Assembly (NCBI RefSeq): GCF_003202035.1
Contig: NZ_QJKC01000018.1
Coordinates: 1 to 64,000, forward strand
DNA length: 64,000 bases
Source: Aquitalea magnusonii
Lineage (GTDB): Bacteria; Pseudomonadota; Gammaproteobacteria; Burkholderiales; Chromobacteriaceae
Direction: 5' to 3'
The first letter of the stretch is position 1, and each line of letters begins with the position of its first letter. The notes below the pieces were generated by a model, which worked only from the letters and a program-made list of their open reading frames with translations, was not told where the DNA came from and searched no databases. The translations under genes and the position numbers were made by a program. Of the stretch, positions 18,854 to 29,033 are shown one piece after another.

Positions 18854-21800
18854 GTTGACGCACCCCTTCCTTGTCCACGAACACCGACGACACCACCTGC
18901 GCCGGCACACTCTTGCCATGCGCCCAGACGAACACCGTGTCGCCCTCACGCTTGCTGCCATCCTTCAGCACGGCCATGGCAATGGAGCGGCCAAGGAAGG
19001 CACTGTGATAACTGGAGGTGACATGGCCCTGCATGGCAGCCGGCACCGTGTCATCGGTATTGCTGAGAATCTGCGCGCCTTCGGCCAGTACCACTTTCGG
19101 GTCCAGCGGCAGCAGGCCCACCAGCTGTTTGCGGCCTGCACCTGCGGTGTGCGAGCGCAGCAGCGAACGCTTGCCGAGGAAGCTGAACGGCTTTTTCATG
19201 CCCACCGCCCAGCTCATGGCCAGATCATTCGGGCTCATCGAGCCGTCGGTATCCTGACCGACGATGATGAAGCCCTTCTCGGCCCGCAGTACGTGCATGG
19301 TTTCGGTGCCGTAGGGGGTGATGTCGAACTCGGCCCCCGCCTTCATCACTTCTTCCCACATATAGCGGCCGTAGTTGGCATCCACGTTGATTTCATAGGC
19401 CAGTTCACCGGAGAAGCTGATGCGGAACACCCGCGCCGGCAGCCCGGCCACGGTGCCGCTGCGGCCATCCATGAACTTGAAGGCGTCCTTGTCGAAGTCG
19501 ATGTCCGTGCACAGCTTTTGCAGCACCTTGCGGCTGTTCGGGCCCACCACGGCCACGGTGGCCCAGTGGTCGGTGGTGGTGGTGAAGCGTACTTTCAGCT
19601 CCGGCCATTCAGTCTGGTGCCAGCGTTCCAGCCAGCTATAGACACGGGCAGCACCGCCGGTGGTGGTGGTCATGTGGAAGTGGTCGTCTGCCAGGCAGGC
19701 GGTCACACCGTCGTCCATCACCATGCCGTTTTCGTCCAGCATCAGGCCGTAGCGGCATTTGCCGGGGTCCAGCTTGCTCCAGGCATTGCTGTAGATGCGG
19801 TTGAGGAATTCACGCGCATCCGGACCCTTGACGTCGATCTTGCCCAGGGTGGAGGCATCCATCACCCCCACACTGTTACGGGTGGCTAGGCATTCGCGGT
19901 TGACCGCAGCGTGCAGGTCTTCACCCGGCTTGGGGAAGTACCAGGGGCGCAGCCACTGGCCCACCACTTCGTACTCGGCCTTGCGCGCATCATGGCTGGC
20001 ATGCATGGCGGTGTAGCGGCGTGCATCGAAGGTTTCACCCACGTGCGGGCCTGCCAGCGCACCAAAAGTCACCGGGGTGTAGGACGGCCGGTAAGTAGTG
20101 GTGCCCACTTCGGCAATGGGTTTGCCCAGCGCCTCGGCGGCAATGGCAAAGCCGTTGATATTGGACAGCTTGCCCTGATCCGTACCAAAGCCCAGCGCGG
20201 TATAGCGCTTGACGTGTTCGATGGAGCGGTAGTTTTCGCGCACTGCCGTGTGGATATCGGCGGCGGCCACATCGTTCTGGTAATCGACAAAGGCCTTGGC
20301 ACCATGACCTTCCGGCTTGCCGTCCGGCAGGCGGAAGATGGCACGCGGCGCAGCCACTTCTTCGCTGGCGACTGCCGGGGCCTTGCCGGTGCTGCCACGA
20401 CCATGGCCCAGCAACAGGGCGGCCACGGTGGCGTGGGTCTGATCCAGTGCGTCGGACAATTCCCAGCGGCCGGTGATGGCACCGACGCAGGCAATGTTTT
20501 CGCGGCCTTCGTCCGGGCAGACAAAGGATAGCTGCTGCTGATTCCACAGCGGGCGGCCACCGTTGTGGCAGAACAGGTGGACAGTAGAGGTGAGGCCGCC
20601 AGAAGACAGCACGGTATCCACGCTCAAGCGCGGGCCGGAACCAATCACCTGATTGTTGCGGGCATCCAGCTTCACCAGCTGTGCACCGCTGACGCTCTTG
20701 TCGCCCAGCACCTTGGCAATGCCGTGGCCCAGCAGCAATTCGGCACCGGCATTTTTCAGGGCTTGCTGACGCCATGCCGCCGCCCCGCCCTGCCGGGCAT
20801 CAGCCAGCGTCACCTTGACGCCGGACAGCGCCAGGTCCAGCGCGGCTTCGTAAGCGGCATCGTTCTGGGTTTGCACCAGCACTTCGCGGCCCACCGCCAC
20901 GCCGTAACGGTTGAGGTAGCTGTGACCGGCGGCGGCAGTCATTACGCCCGGCACGTCGTTGTAACCGAACACCAGCGGGCGTTCGATGGCACCGCTGGCC
21001 AGAATCACCTGATGAGCGCGAATCTTGTGCAGACGCTGGCGCGGCAGCGCGGCATTGCGCTCGGTCAGCGGCAGGTGGTCTTGCAGCAGTTCCACCGCCT
21101 GTACCAGGTTGAGGTCGTGCAGGGCAAAGGCGGTAGTGCGCGGCAGCACGCTGACATTGGGCAGGCTGGCCAGTTCGGCCAGGCGCTGGTTTACCCAGTC
21201 CATGCCGGACAGGCCGTCGATGCGGCTGCGGCGTTCGGTCAGCAGCCAGCCGCCCATTTCGGCCTGCTCGTCCACCAGCAGGGTTTTCAGACCGGCACGA
21301 CCGGCCAGCGTGGCCGCCCACAGGCCGGCAGCGCCGCCGCCCACCACCAGCACATCAATATGATGGTGCAGATGGTCGTAGCTTTCCGGGTCGGCTTCGG
21401 TCGGCGCACGGCCATAACCAGCGGCCTTGCGGATGAATTTTTCATAGAAGGGCCAGGCTTTCACCGGCTCCATGAAGGTCTTGTAGTAGAAGCCGGGCGG
21501 CATGAAGCGGCCAAACTTGCCCAACAGGCCCTTGAGGTCGAAGTCCAGCGAGGGGTAGCCGGTGGTGCTGCCGGCCAGCAGGCCCTGGTACAGCTCCACT
21601 TGTGTGGCTTTGAGGTCGGGCACGGTATGGGCGCCGGTTTCCAGCTGGATCAGCGCATTGGGTTCTTCGGCACCAAAGCCGACGATGCCGCGCGGCCGGC
21701 CATACTTGAAGCTGCGGCCGATCAGGCGCACGCCGTTGGCCAGCAGGGCCGAGGCCAGGGTGTCGCCGGAAAAGGCTTTGTACTGCACATTGTCGAAGAC

Positions 21801-21863
21801 AAAGCTCAGCGGCTTCTGGCGATTGATGCGCTCGCCGGGGCGATGGATGCGATAGCCGCTCAT
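18846..21863 (-). CDS. soxA: Sarcosine oxidase alpha subunit
   Basis: A 1005-aa multi-domain subunit. An N-terminal 2Fe-2S-ferredoxin-like region (GDTLASALLANGVRLIGRSF) is followed by a dinucleotide-binding fold (VLVVGGGAAGLWAATLAGRA). The C-terminal ~380 residues form a folate-binding T-protein (GcvT-like) domain (VMDASTLGKIDVKGPDAREF; FRISFSGELAYEINV). The enzyme oxidises sarcosine to glycine and passes the one-carbon unit to tetrahydrofolate. Full family length. Its start overlaps the soxD stop by 4 bp and its end overlaps soxG, indicating tight coupling. Confidence 0.93.
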   Translation of the reverse strand: MSGYRIHRPGERINRQKPLSFVFDNVQYKAFSGDTLASALLANGVRLIGRSFKYGRPRGIVGFGAEEPNALIQLETGAHTVPDLKATQVELYQGLLAGSTTGYPSLDFDLKGLLGKFGRFMPPGFYYKTFMEPVKAWPFYEKFIRKAAGYGRAPTEADPESYDHLHHHIDVLVVGGGAAGLWAATLAGRAGLKTLLVDEQAEMGGWLLTERRSRIDGLSGMDWVNQRLAELASLPNVSVLPRTTAFALHDLNLVQAVELLQDHLPLTERNAALPRQRLHKIRAHQVILASGAIERPLVFGYNDVPGVMTAAAGHSYLNRYGVAVGREVLVQTQNDAAYEAALDLALSGVKVTLADARQGGAAAWRQQALKNAGAELLLGHGIAKVLGDKSVSGAQLVKLDARNNQVIGSGPRLSVDTVLSSGGLTSTVHLFCHNGGRPLWNQQQLSFVCPDEGRENIACVGAITGRWELSDALDQTHATVAALLLGHGRGSTGKAPAVASEEVAAPRAIFRLPDGKPEGHGAKAFVDYQNDVAAADIHTAVRENYRSIEHVKRYTALGFGTDQGKLSNINGFAIAAEALGKPIAEVGTTTYRPSYTPVTFGALAGPHVGETFDARRYTAMHASHDARKAEYEVVGQWLRPWYFPKPGEDLHAAVNRECLATRNSVGVMDASTLGKIDVKGPDAREFLNRIYSNAWSKLDPGKCRYGLMLDENGMVMDDGVTACLADDHFHMTTTTGGAARVYSWLERWHQTEWPELKVRFTTTTDHWATVAVVGPNSRKVLQKLCTDIDFDKDAFKFMDGRSGTVAGLPARVFRISFSGELAYEINVDANYGRYMWEEVMKAGAEFDITPYGTETMHVLRAEKGFIIVGQDTDGSMSPNDLAMSWAVGMKKPFSFLGKRSLLRSHTAGAGRKQLVGLLPLDPKVVLAEGAQILSNTDDTVPAAMQGHVTSSYHSAFLGRSIAMAVLKDGSKREGDTVFVWAHGKSVPAQVVSSVFVDKEGVRQHA

Positions 21864-22153
21864 GCTTGTTCCTCCTCATACAATGCCTTGCCGTCGGCCA
21901 GCGTCCAGCTGCCGGCAATTTCATAGCTGACGGTGTGGCGCTTGACTGCAAACACCTTGCGACAGCCGGCCACGTGCTGCCATTGCTCCCAGTGCCAGCC
22001 ACGCGGGTTCTTGCGGTGGAACACGTAGTCGCCCCAGGTGGCGTCGTCCACTTCTTCGGGCACTGCCGGGCGGGCGATATAGGCTTCACCGGCGTAGCTG
22101 AACTCTTCTTCTTCCCTTGCCTCTTGGCAGTACGGGCAGGTAATCACCAACAT
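21860..22153 (-). CDS. soxD: Sarcosine oxidase delta subunit
   Basis: A 97-aa zinc-binding subunit. The N-terminus MLVITCPYC provides two of the zinc Cys; a further Cys is in VAGCRKVF, and RNPRGWHWEQWQH is typical of SoxD. GGAG lies upstream. The gene is 10 bp from soxB and overlaps soxA by 4 bp. Confidence 0.92.
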   Translation of the reverse strand: MLVITCPYCQEAREEEEFSYAGEAYIARPAVPEEVDDATWGDYVFHRKNPRGWHWEQWQHVAGCRKVFAVKRHTVSYEIAGSWTLADGKALYEEEQA

Positions 22154-22163
22154 AAGCCTCTCC

Positions 22164-23417
22164 CTAGTGAGCCACGGCCGCTGCGCCGTGCTCGTCGATC
22201 AGATGTCCGGTGGCAAAACGGTCCAGCGAGAACGCGCTATTGAGCGGGTGCGGATCGTCATGGGCGATGGTGTGGGCAAACACATTGCCCGAGCCCGGCG
22301 TGGCCTTGAAGCCGCCAGTCCCCCAGCCACAGTTGAAATACAGGCCCTTGATGCGGGTTTTGCTGATGATGGGGCAGGCGTCCGGTGACACATCCACAAT
22401 GCCACCCCACTGGCGGTTCATGCGCACGCGGGAGAAGGACGGGAACATCTCGATGATGGCGGCGGCGGTGTGTTCGATCACATGCGGGCTGCCGCGCTGG
22501 CCATAGCCCAGATAGCTGTCGATACCGGCACCAATCACCAGCTCGCCCTTGTCGGACTGGCTGACATAGCCATGCACGGCGTTGGACATCACCACGGTGT
22601 CGATACAGGGCTTCATGGATTCGGACACAAAGGCCTGCAAGGGGTGGCTTTCCAGCGGCAGGCGCAGCCCGGCCATTTTGGCCAGTACCGAAGAATTACC
22701 CGCCGCCACACAGCCCACACGGTCGGCCATGATGTCGCCACGGCTGGTATTCACCCCCTTGATACGGCCGCCTTCGATGATCAGGCCGGTGACTTCGCAC
22801 TGCTCGATGATGTCCACGCCCAGTTCGGACGCGCCACGGGCAAAGCCCCAGGCCACCGCATCGTGCCGTGCCACGCCGCCACGCGGCTGGAAGCTGGCCC
22901 CCATGATGGGGTAGCGGGTGCGGTGGCTGATGTCGATCAGCGGCACCATGTCCTTGATTTCCTGCGGGGTCATCACCACCGCGTCCACGCCATTGAGCAG
23001 GTTGGCATTGGCGCGGCGTTCGATGTCGCGCATGTCCTGCAGGGTGTGGCCCACGTTCATCACGCCGCGCTGGCTGAACATCACGTTGAAGTTGAGGTCC
23101 TGCGACAGGCCCTCCCACAACTTCAGGCCGTGTTCGTACAAGTGCGCCGCCTCGTCCCACAGATAATTGGAACGGATGATGGTGGTATTCCGTGCGGTAT
23201 TGCCGCCGCCCAGATAGCCCTTCTCCAGCACGGCCACATTCTTGATGCCGTGTTCCTTGGCCAGGTAGTAGGCCGTGGCCAGGCCGTGGCCGCCACCGCC
23301 GACGATGATCACGTCGTACTGTTTCTTCGGCTGCGGGCTTTTCCAGGCCGGCTGCCAGCTTTCATGATGCTTGAGCCCGTTCTTGATCAGGCTCCACAGG
23401 GAGTATCGGTTTGCCAT
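22164..23417 (-). CDS. soxB: Sarcosine oxidase beta subunit
   Basis: A 417-aa FAD/FMN subunit that carries the sarcosine-oxidising site. The N-terminal FAD fold is [19 protein letters not shown], followed by [15 protein letters not shown]. The C-terminus has DACPIISKT and [14 protein letters not shown], typical of SoxB. The start is ATG 23417 (MANRYSLW), six bases after GGAG; the longer frame is not supported. It is the first gene of soxBDAG-dipeptidase and is divergent from purU. Confidence 0.92.
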   Translation of the reverse strand: MANRYSLWSLIKNGLKHHESWQPAWKSPQPKKQYDVIIVGGGGHGLATAYYLAKEHGIKNVAVLEKGYLGGGNTARNTTIIRSNYLWDEAAHLYEHGLKLWEGLSQDLNFNVMFSQRGVMNVGHTLQDMRDIERRANANLLNGVDAVVMTPQEIKDMVPLIDISHRTRYPIMGASFQPRGGVARHDAVAWGFARGASELGVDIIEQCEVTGLIIEGGRIKGVNTSRGDIMADRVGCVAAGNSSVLAKMAGLRLPLESHPLQAFVSESMKPCIDTVVMSNAVHGYVSQSDKGELVIGAGIDSYLGYGQRGSPHVIEHTAAAIIEMFPSFSRVRMNRQWGGIVDVSPDACPIISKTRIKGLYFNCGWGTGGFKATPGSGNVFAHTIAHDDPHPLNSAFSLDRFATGHLIDEHGAAAVAH

Positions 23418-23530
23418 CTGCGGCTCCAGCGGGGTGGATGTATTCGGACAAGGCCCATTCTCCCGGCCTGGCCCCTGCCCCGTTTGGCTGAAAAGGACAA
23501 GCACTTGCCCACAGCCGACACCGCACGACA

Positions 23531-23544
23531 TGTCTGAAATCGAC
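23531..23544 (+). promoter_or_regulatory. Candidate GbdR operator between soxB and purU
   Basis: TGTC-TGAAAT-CGAC on the plus strand (GTCG-ATTTCA-GACA on the minus strand). It lies 113 bp from the soxB start and 101 bp from the purU start, so one site could serve both divergent units. It is close in sequence to the choV site (GTCG-TTTCAA-GACA). Confidence 0.5.
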
Positions 23545-23644
23545 GCAAATCCGGCGTTTGCAAGCCAGCACCGCGACCAGACAGGCCTTAGGGTTAGCGC
23601 ACACACCGCAGGCAACACGCCTGTACTACAAGGGAAGACCAGCC

Positions 23645-24511
23645 ATGATTGCCACCACCCCGTCTTATGTCTTGAGCTTTACCTGCCATAGCGCCTCCGG
23701 CCAGGTTGCCCGCTTCTCTGCCCTGCTGGAGTCGCAGGGCTGTTATATCGACGAGCTGGCGGTATTCGACGACCCCAGCAGCCAGCGCTTTTTCGTGCGC
23801 TGCGTCTTCCACCCGCAAGCGGAAAGTTTCGACCAGTCACGGCTGGCGGCCGGCATGGCCGAGATGAACCAGCACTATCAGGATTTGCGCTGGCAGTTGC
23901 ACGACCGCCGCGAGCGGGCGCGGGTACTGATCATGGTGTCCAAGCTGGACCACTGCCTGAACGACCTGCTGTACCGCCAGAAAATGGGCGATCTGGAGAT
24001 GACCGTGACCGCCATTGTTTCCAATCACCGCGACCTGGCCCCGATTGCCGAAGCCTACGGCCTGCCCTTCCATCACCTGCCGGTCAGCCCGGCCAACAAG
24101 GCCGAGCAGGAAGCCGCCGTGCTGGCACTGATCAAGGAAACCGGCTCCGAGCTGGTGATCCTGGCGCGCTACATGCAGGTGCTATCCAGCGCCACCAGCG
24201 CCTTGCTGGCCGGCCGCGCCATCAACATCCACCACTCCTTCCTGCCCGGCTTCAAGGGGGCCCGCCCCTACTGGCAGGCGCATGAGCGCGGGGTCAAGCT
24301 GATTGGCGCCACCGCCCACTACATTACCGACGACCTGGACGAAGGCCCGATCATCGAACAGGTGGTGGACCGGGTAGACCACGCCTGCACCCCGGAAGAC
24401 CTGCAGGCCACCGGCCGCGACATGGAATGCCAGGCGCTGGCCCGCGCCGTGCGCTACCACCTGGAACGGCGGGTATTCCTCAATGACAACCGCACGGTGG
24501 TGCTGCGCTAG
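23645..24511 (+). CDS. purU: Formyltetrahydrofolate deformylase
   Basis: A 288-aa enzyme that hydrolyses 10-formyl-THF to formate and THF. It has an N-terminal ACT-like domain ([19 protein letters not shown]) and a C-terminal formyltransferase-fold domain with [24 protein letters not shown] and the catalytic Asp in [11 protein letters not shown]. In the betaine route it recycles folate loaded by sarcosine oxidase. It is transcribed divergently from soxB. GGGA precedes ATG 23645; upstream in-frame codons lack a ribosome-binding site. Confidence 0.92.
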   Translation: MIATTPSYVLSFTCHSASGQVARFSALLESQGCYIDELAVFDDPSSQRFFVRCVFHPQAESFDQSRLAAGMAEMNQHYQDLRWQLHDRRERARVLIMVSKLDHCLNDLLYRQKMGDLEMTVTAIVSNHRDLAPIAEAYGLPFHHLPVSPANKAEQEAAVLALIKETGSELVILARYMQVLSSATSALLAGRAINIHHSFLPGFKGARPYWQAHERGVKLIGATAHYITDDLDEGPIIEQVVDRVDHACTPEDLQATGRDMECQALARAVRYHLERRVFLNDNRTVVLR

Positions 24512-24704
24512 AAGTGCTGCCGGAGCGGCTTGCAACAGCCAGGACCCGGACACCAGCAGCCGGCTCCGGGCCCGATGCGACAAGGCGCTGCGCCGCAGCG
24601 GCTGCACCAGTCATGACATCGTGTTAAATTGGGCGTTTCGGCGCGCAGCATCGCTGGCGACAGCGGCGATGCTGCGCGCCTTCATCTTGCTCAAGCGGAC
24701 CTGT

Positions 24705-25100
24705 ATGGCAGCCATCTGGAAAACATATGCCCGGCTCACCCTGCTCGCTGCAGCCCTGTACACAGGTGGCATGGCCCATGCGGCAACACCGCTCAGCCCG
24801 CCACTGGCCATCACGGTAAGGTTTGATTTCTATCCCGCCGACAGTACCCGCATTCACCAGCTGGAACAGCGGCTGCAACGGGCACTACAGCATGCCCGGG
24901 TAGGCGAACTCGGCGAAAGCGAATTTCATCTGGATGGCAACGAAGGCTTTTTCTACCTGTTCGGCCCCGACCCTCAACGGCTGTTTGCCGTAGCCGGCCC
25001 CATCCTGCAATCATCCGCCCTGATGCAGCATGCCGAAGTGGAAGAGCGCGATGGCCAGCACAGGAAAACCTTCTTGCTGCAGCCGGAGGCATCGCGATGA
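24705..25100 (+). CDS. Small secreted protein of unknown function
   Basis: A 131-aa protein with a likely signal peptide (MAAIWKTYARLTLLAAALYTGGMAHA). I do not recognise the mature ~105 residues. They contain ITVRFDFYPADSTRIHQLEQ and a predicted alpha/beta pattern with FYLFGPDPQRLFAVAGPIL. An earlier ATG at 24669 is also possible. It is followed after about 100 bp by a cytochrome c gene, so both may act in the periplasm. Confidence 0.55.
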   Translation: MAAIWKTYARLTLLAAALYTGGMAHAATPLSPPLAITVRFDFYPADSTRIHQLEQRLQRALQHARVGELGESEFHLDGNEGFFYLFGPDPQRLFAVAGPILQSSALMQHAEVEERDGQHRKTFLLQPEASR

Positions 25101-25201
25101 GGGTGCCCACGACAGGGAAAAACAGCATGATTCACCACCGCCCCCGGCGGCAGGACATGCCAATGCAGACCTGCCAGCCACAACGCCAGGAGTGGTAAAC
25201 C

Positions 25202-25576
25202 ATGCCGACAAAAATCAGCCTGCTTGCTTTATCCGCCATGCTGCTCTTACTGAGCGCAGCGGCATACGCCGACATCAGTAACGGGAAAAACCTATACCAG
25301 AGCCGCTGTGCCATCTGCCATGGCGCGCAGGCCAATGGCAGCGGGCCATTGGCGGCCAAAAGCAGCCCACCCACCCCGGACCTGACCACGGCAGCTTTCA
25401 AAAAACGCCTCACAGACTATCCCGGTGTGATTGTTTCATCCATCATCCTGCGCCCCAATGGCGATCTGATCCCGAAAACCCTCAGGGACAATGGCATCAA
25501 GCTGGCACCCCATCACTGGACGGTGCAGGACTTGCGTGATGTCAATGACTACATGCGCAGCATCATCGGCAAGTGA
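25202..25576 (+). CDS. Small c-type cytochrome
   Basis: A 124-aa periplasmic class I cytochrome c. It has a signal peptide (MPTKISLLALSAMLLLLSAAAYA), one heme motif CAICH about 37 residues from the start, and a C-terminal helix (DLRDVNDYMRSI). The axial Met is not certain; candidates are few. The partner oxidoreductase is not evident; the small secreted protein upstream is the only near neighbour on the same strand. Confidence 0.82.
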   Translation: MPTKISLLALSAMLLLLSAAAYADISNGKNLYQSRCAICHGAQANGSGPLAAKSSPPTPDLTTAAFKKRLTDYPGVIVSSIILRPNGDLIPKTLRDNGIKLAPHHWTVQDLRDVNDYMRSIIGK

Positions 25577-25627
25577 CCAGACATGCCAGCGGCAGATAAT
25601 CCAGCACCATGCCTGATGGAGAAGACC

Positions 25628-26059
25628 ATGCATACACTGACCGGAGCCTGCCATTGCGGCAACATCCACATTGCCATTGCGTTGACACAGTCGCCTGACC
25701 GCTATGCACCCAGGGCATGTGATTGCGATTTTTGTCGCAAGCATGGCGCATCCTATCTCTCCGACCCGCATGGCAGCATGCAGCTGGAGGTGCGCGATGC
25801 AGACTTCATGGTGAAATACCGGCACGGCAGCCAGCTGGCAGACTTCCTGCTGTGTAGCCGCTGCGGAGTGTTGATTGGCGTGTTGTATCAGGACGGCAAC
25901 CGCCGGTATGGCACGGTGAATTGTGCAGCACTGCAACAGACCGCAGCGCTGGGCATACCGGTATCCGTGTCGCCCAGGCTATTGGCGGGCAGCGAGAAAA
26001 CCGCCCGCTGGAGCGCGCTGTGGTTTCCGGATGTTGTCATCACAACCGCCAAGCCCTAA
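25628..26059 (+). CDS. GFA family protein (CENP-V/glutathione-dependent formaldehyde-activating type)
   Basis: A 143-aa zinc protein. It has the family pattern GACHCGN near the N-terminus, CDCDFCRKHG about 30 residues later, and CSRCG near residue 80. The start is ATG 25628 (MHTLTGACHCGN), six bases after GGAG. GFA proteins are named for formaldehyde activation but most have no proven activity. The position next to a pathway that releases formaldehyde (GbcAB, DgcAB) is suggestive only. Confidence 0.78.
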   Translation: MHTLTGACHCGNIHIAIALTQSPDRYAPRACDCDFCRKHGASYLSDPHGSMQLEVRDADFMVKYRHGSQLADFLLCSRCGVLIGVLYQDGNRRYGTVNCAALQQTAALGIPVSVSPRLLAGSEKTARWSALWFPDVVITTAKP

Positions 26060-26320
26060 GCCTGGACGCCAGACTGCTGGAAAACGCGGTTTCATGCTGC
26101 TATGGGCGGCGGTCAGATCGGGTAAAACCTTGCCGGAAGCATTTTTCAAAGATGACCGCTGGAAGCCCAGCCGCAGCAGCGTGCTGGATGGCATGGTGCA
26201 TGTGTGCTTGCTCGAAAGACCAGCAGAGCATCCTGAGCACATCGGCTACAGATGCAGGCAGGACCAGAGAGCAGCGTGTTCTTGCTACATTAAGGTCACT
26301 GCGTTCAGTACGCTGATAAG

Positions 26321-28375
26321 TTAAATGTATTTTGCCCACAATACAGCAGCTGAATAAGTCAGGGTACTGTTTCCATTCGTGGTTGTGGAACCAAGACCCG
26401 TTGACGCTTGCGAGCTACTAACATTCGACGTATCAACTACCAGCCCGCCTTGGGATACTGTCATTGTTGATTTCGCATTCTGGCCTTCATACAAGCCCCC
26501 ATAAATGGTATCGGTTCCCCCGGCGGTGGAAACAGTGGTTCCGCTAATCACATTTCCATAGATTGTCCAGCCATTTGCCGACAAAGCCGCCTGAGAGATG
26601 ATGGCATCATTAGCCAATGCAGTCGTCCCGAGTGCCGTTGTCGAACTGCACACATTAGTCGGCCAGAAATTCCCGCCACATACCAATGCTGCAGTTGAGT
26701 AATTTGGCGCATGCAAGATAAGGTTTGATCCGCTATTGGTAAGGGTAAGGGCACCATTCACCACCAGTGAATTGATCAAACCATTTAGACTACCGCTAAG
26801 GCCATCAATTTTCAGGTTACCATCAAAATACACGATACCTGGCGGCCATTTATATATACCCGATAGTACCCAGCCGCTTGCATTGGCATTAGCTGTTGAA
26901 AAACAACTAGCATTATACCACTGACATTGAAACAGATCGAAGCCCTTCAAGGTCTGCAAAGGATCTGTTGTCAGATCATAAGTCCCAGAAACATCAATAC
27001 CGGTACTGGTCTTTACATTGAGAATGGTCACCATTGGATGACTATTATTACTGTTAATATAGAATGTATAGTTTGCCTTATTTTTGTAATCGCTAACATT
27101 GTAGCTAGTCGTCGTGACTGCACAGGATGGCAAACCGGGAAGACCAGGAGCATTGCTTGCCGCGACACCAGTCGTCAAATTGGCAATCGCAGATGAATTA
27201 CCACCGGTATTTGTATATTTCCCTACCAGCTTCCCACTAGTCATCGTAGGTAAATTATAGGATGACACCGTCAGATTACCCCCACCAATAAAGGTGGAAA
27301 TAGCATTTTGTACCATACTGATATCACTATTGGAATACAGTTTGGTATAGTTGCCATACCAGCCAGTAAGAGTTATTTGATTCCCCCACATTGTTCCGAC
27401 TGTCGCTTTGGAAAACTTGACGACCCCACCATATACACTGTTATACCCTAGTGTTATCGTATGGCCATTATAGGTAGGATAGCTATATGTAGCACTGGCA
27501 CCAGAAACAAGGGTTACATTAATACTGTTACTATTGGGTATGACTGAACTTCCAGATAAAGTCCCACCTACATATGCAGTACCAACCAGGCTTCCATCTG
27601 AATATACATTTACCAGATAGGCACCAGCCTTGATGGCAGTGTAAGTCCCATCATCTTGGGTGATGGTGATATTTCTTGCAGCCAGAGATGTATTAGTGGG
27701 CGACGACATATTGGAAATGGTGATATCACCCAGTGCATTCAGACTGGCTCCATTTGCAATACCACCACCGGATAATGAAATATCACCCGTAGCACATCCT
27801 GAAATATAAGCAGTTGCCCCGTTACCAATCGTGATATTTCCATTAACAATGACATTGGCCAAACTGGAGCCATTAACCAAAGACAAAGACCCTCCGGAAT
27901 AATTCAAATCGCCATTAATTGTCACCGCTGCACCTGCTTGACTGGAACCGCCAGGACTTCCGGATTGACTGAGCTGATAAACAAGCTGGACAGTGGATGT
28001 GGCAGGCCCGCTTGTTCCGGTGACCGTGGCGGTTAGCTGCATATTGCTAATGCTGCATGATATCGTTGCAATCGAAACGCCACTTAATCCGATAGAGAAG
28101 CTTGGGCAGGAACCATTACTGACTTGGGCATAAATAGACGGTGCAACACTTGCATTATTCAAAACCTGAGTCAGCGCCTGTACCCCCTCCCATGCTTTAA
28201 TTTCTGCCTGGGTGGAGGCGTGCACACTCATCTGCATGTCTTGAGCACCACGAACCCGGAAGAAAATGGTCATCGCGGTAGCGGTCATTGCCATACCGAC
28301 AAGCAGGACAAGCAGTATGGTTGCCATACCCTGCTGGCGCTGCCATGTATGAAAGGGCCTCAATGCTGGGCGCAT
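26321..28375 (-). CDS. Oversized PilX-like type IV minor prepilin
   Basis: A 684-aa protein that ends the minor-pilin operon. Its N-terminus (RQQGMATILLVLLVGMAM) is a type III leader-like sequence and transmembrane helix of PilX proteins, which lack the usual Glu at position 5. Typical PilX is about 150-200 aa. The rest is a long Ser/Thr/Gly/Asn-rich region with repeated VNGNITIGNGAT-like segments suggesting a beta-solenoid, plus several Cys pairs. The gene is AT-rich against its surroundings (22 of the 60 bases from 27001 are G or C). No pilY1 is present, so this could be the tip adhesin. The start is ATG at about 28375. Confidence 0.7.
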   Translation of the reverse strand: MRPALRPFHTWQRQQGMATILLVLLVGMAMTATAMTIFFRVRGAQDMQMSVHASTQAEIKAWEGVQALTQVLNNASVAPSIYAQVSNGSCPSFSIGLSGVSIATISCSISNMQLTATVTGTSGPATSTVQLVYQLSQSGSPGGSSQAGAAVTINGDLNYSGGSLSLVNGSSLANVIVNGNITIGNGATAYISGCATGDISLSGGGIANGASLNALGDITISNMSSPTNTSLAARNITITQDDGTYTAIKAGAYLVNVYSDGSLVGTAYVGGTLSGSSVIPNSNSINVTLVSGASATYSYPTYNGHTITLGYNSVYGGVVKFSKATVGTMWGNQITLTGWYGNYTKLYSNSDISMVQNAISTFIGGGNLTVSSYNLPTMTSGKLVGKYTNTGGNSSAIANLTTGVAASNAPGLPGLPSCAVTTTSYNVSDYKNKANYTFYINSNNSHPMVTILNVKTSTGIDVSGTYDLTTDPLQTLKGFDLFQCQWYNASCFSTANANASGWVLSGIYKWPPGIVYFDGNLKIDGLSGSLNGLINSLVVNGALTLTNSGSNLILHAPNYSTAALVCGGNFWPTNVCSSTTALGTTALANDAIISQAALSANGWTIYGNVISGTTVSTAGGTDTIYGGLYEGQNAKSTMTVSQGGLVVDTSNVSSSQASTGLGSTTTNGNSTLTYSAAVLWAKYI

Positions 28376-28385
28376 ACGGATATAC

Positions 28386-29033
28386 TCAGTGGAAATTGGT
28401 CAGGCAAGTCTGATTCTGGATACTGGCGGACGCCGCATAGCCCTGGATGGTGAGCGTGGCAACATAGCCTCCACTAGCGATCACTGCGCTGCTCACCGCT
28501 GTGCCCGTGCCAAATGGCGTGCATATTGCATTGCTGATGACGATGGTGGCACTACCGGCCGCAGGCGCGTTGGGTAATGTTACCGGCACGGATGTAATGA
28601 TGCCTTGGCTGGCGTTACTGCTGGCAGGCAGCGCAAGCCCGCTGCTGCAGGTATAACCGGACGAGGCCGGCCCATAAAAGATCAGGTTGTTTCCGTTGGC
28701 TACCAGTGCCTGACATGTGGTGGCACCACTTTTCCATACCAACGCATTGCCTGCCGTTCCTGTGCTAACGGTGGAAGACGCAAGATAAACCTGCAAGGTG
28801 GAACCATAAGCGTTACTGCCAGAGGCATAACCATATCCGGCACTTTGCAACAGCCGGTCGGCCATGATGATCCCGCCTGCGATCTGACCATCCATGATCG
28901 CTCCATAACCAGCCTCCGCAGTACTTTTGGATGCTGTCTTATAAAGCGATAGCATGGTCATAACGACAATCAGTCCTACGACCATGCCTACCATCAACTC
29001 AATCAAGGTAAAACCGGCCACACGTCTGATCAT
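28386..29033 (-). CDS. pilW: PilW-like type IV minor pilin
   Basis: A 215-aa minor prepilin. The cleavage region GFTLIELMVGMVVGLIVV has Phe+1 and Glu+5, followed by MTMLSLYKTASKS, as in PilW. The C-terminal region is Ser/Ala-rich with three Cys pairs possible. It overlaps the upstream PilV-like gene by 4 bp and is 10 bp from the PilX-like gene. Confidence 0.78.
   Translation of the reverse strand: MIRRVAGFTLIELMVGMVVGLIVVMTMLSLYKTASKSTAEAGYGAIMDGQIAGGIIMADRLLQSAGYGYASGSNAYGSTLQVYLASSTVSTGTAGNALVWKSGATTCQALVANGNNLIFYGPASSGYTCSSGLALPASSNASQGIITSVPVTLPNAPAAGSATIVISNAICTPFGTGTAVSSAVIASGGYVATLTIQGYAASASIQNQTCLTNFH

Noticed and set aside
26060-26320. A possible small gene after the GFA-family gene
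   Set aside because: Open frames exist but none has a ribosome-binding site, a recognisable domain or a credible start.
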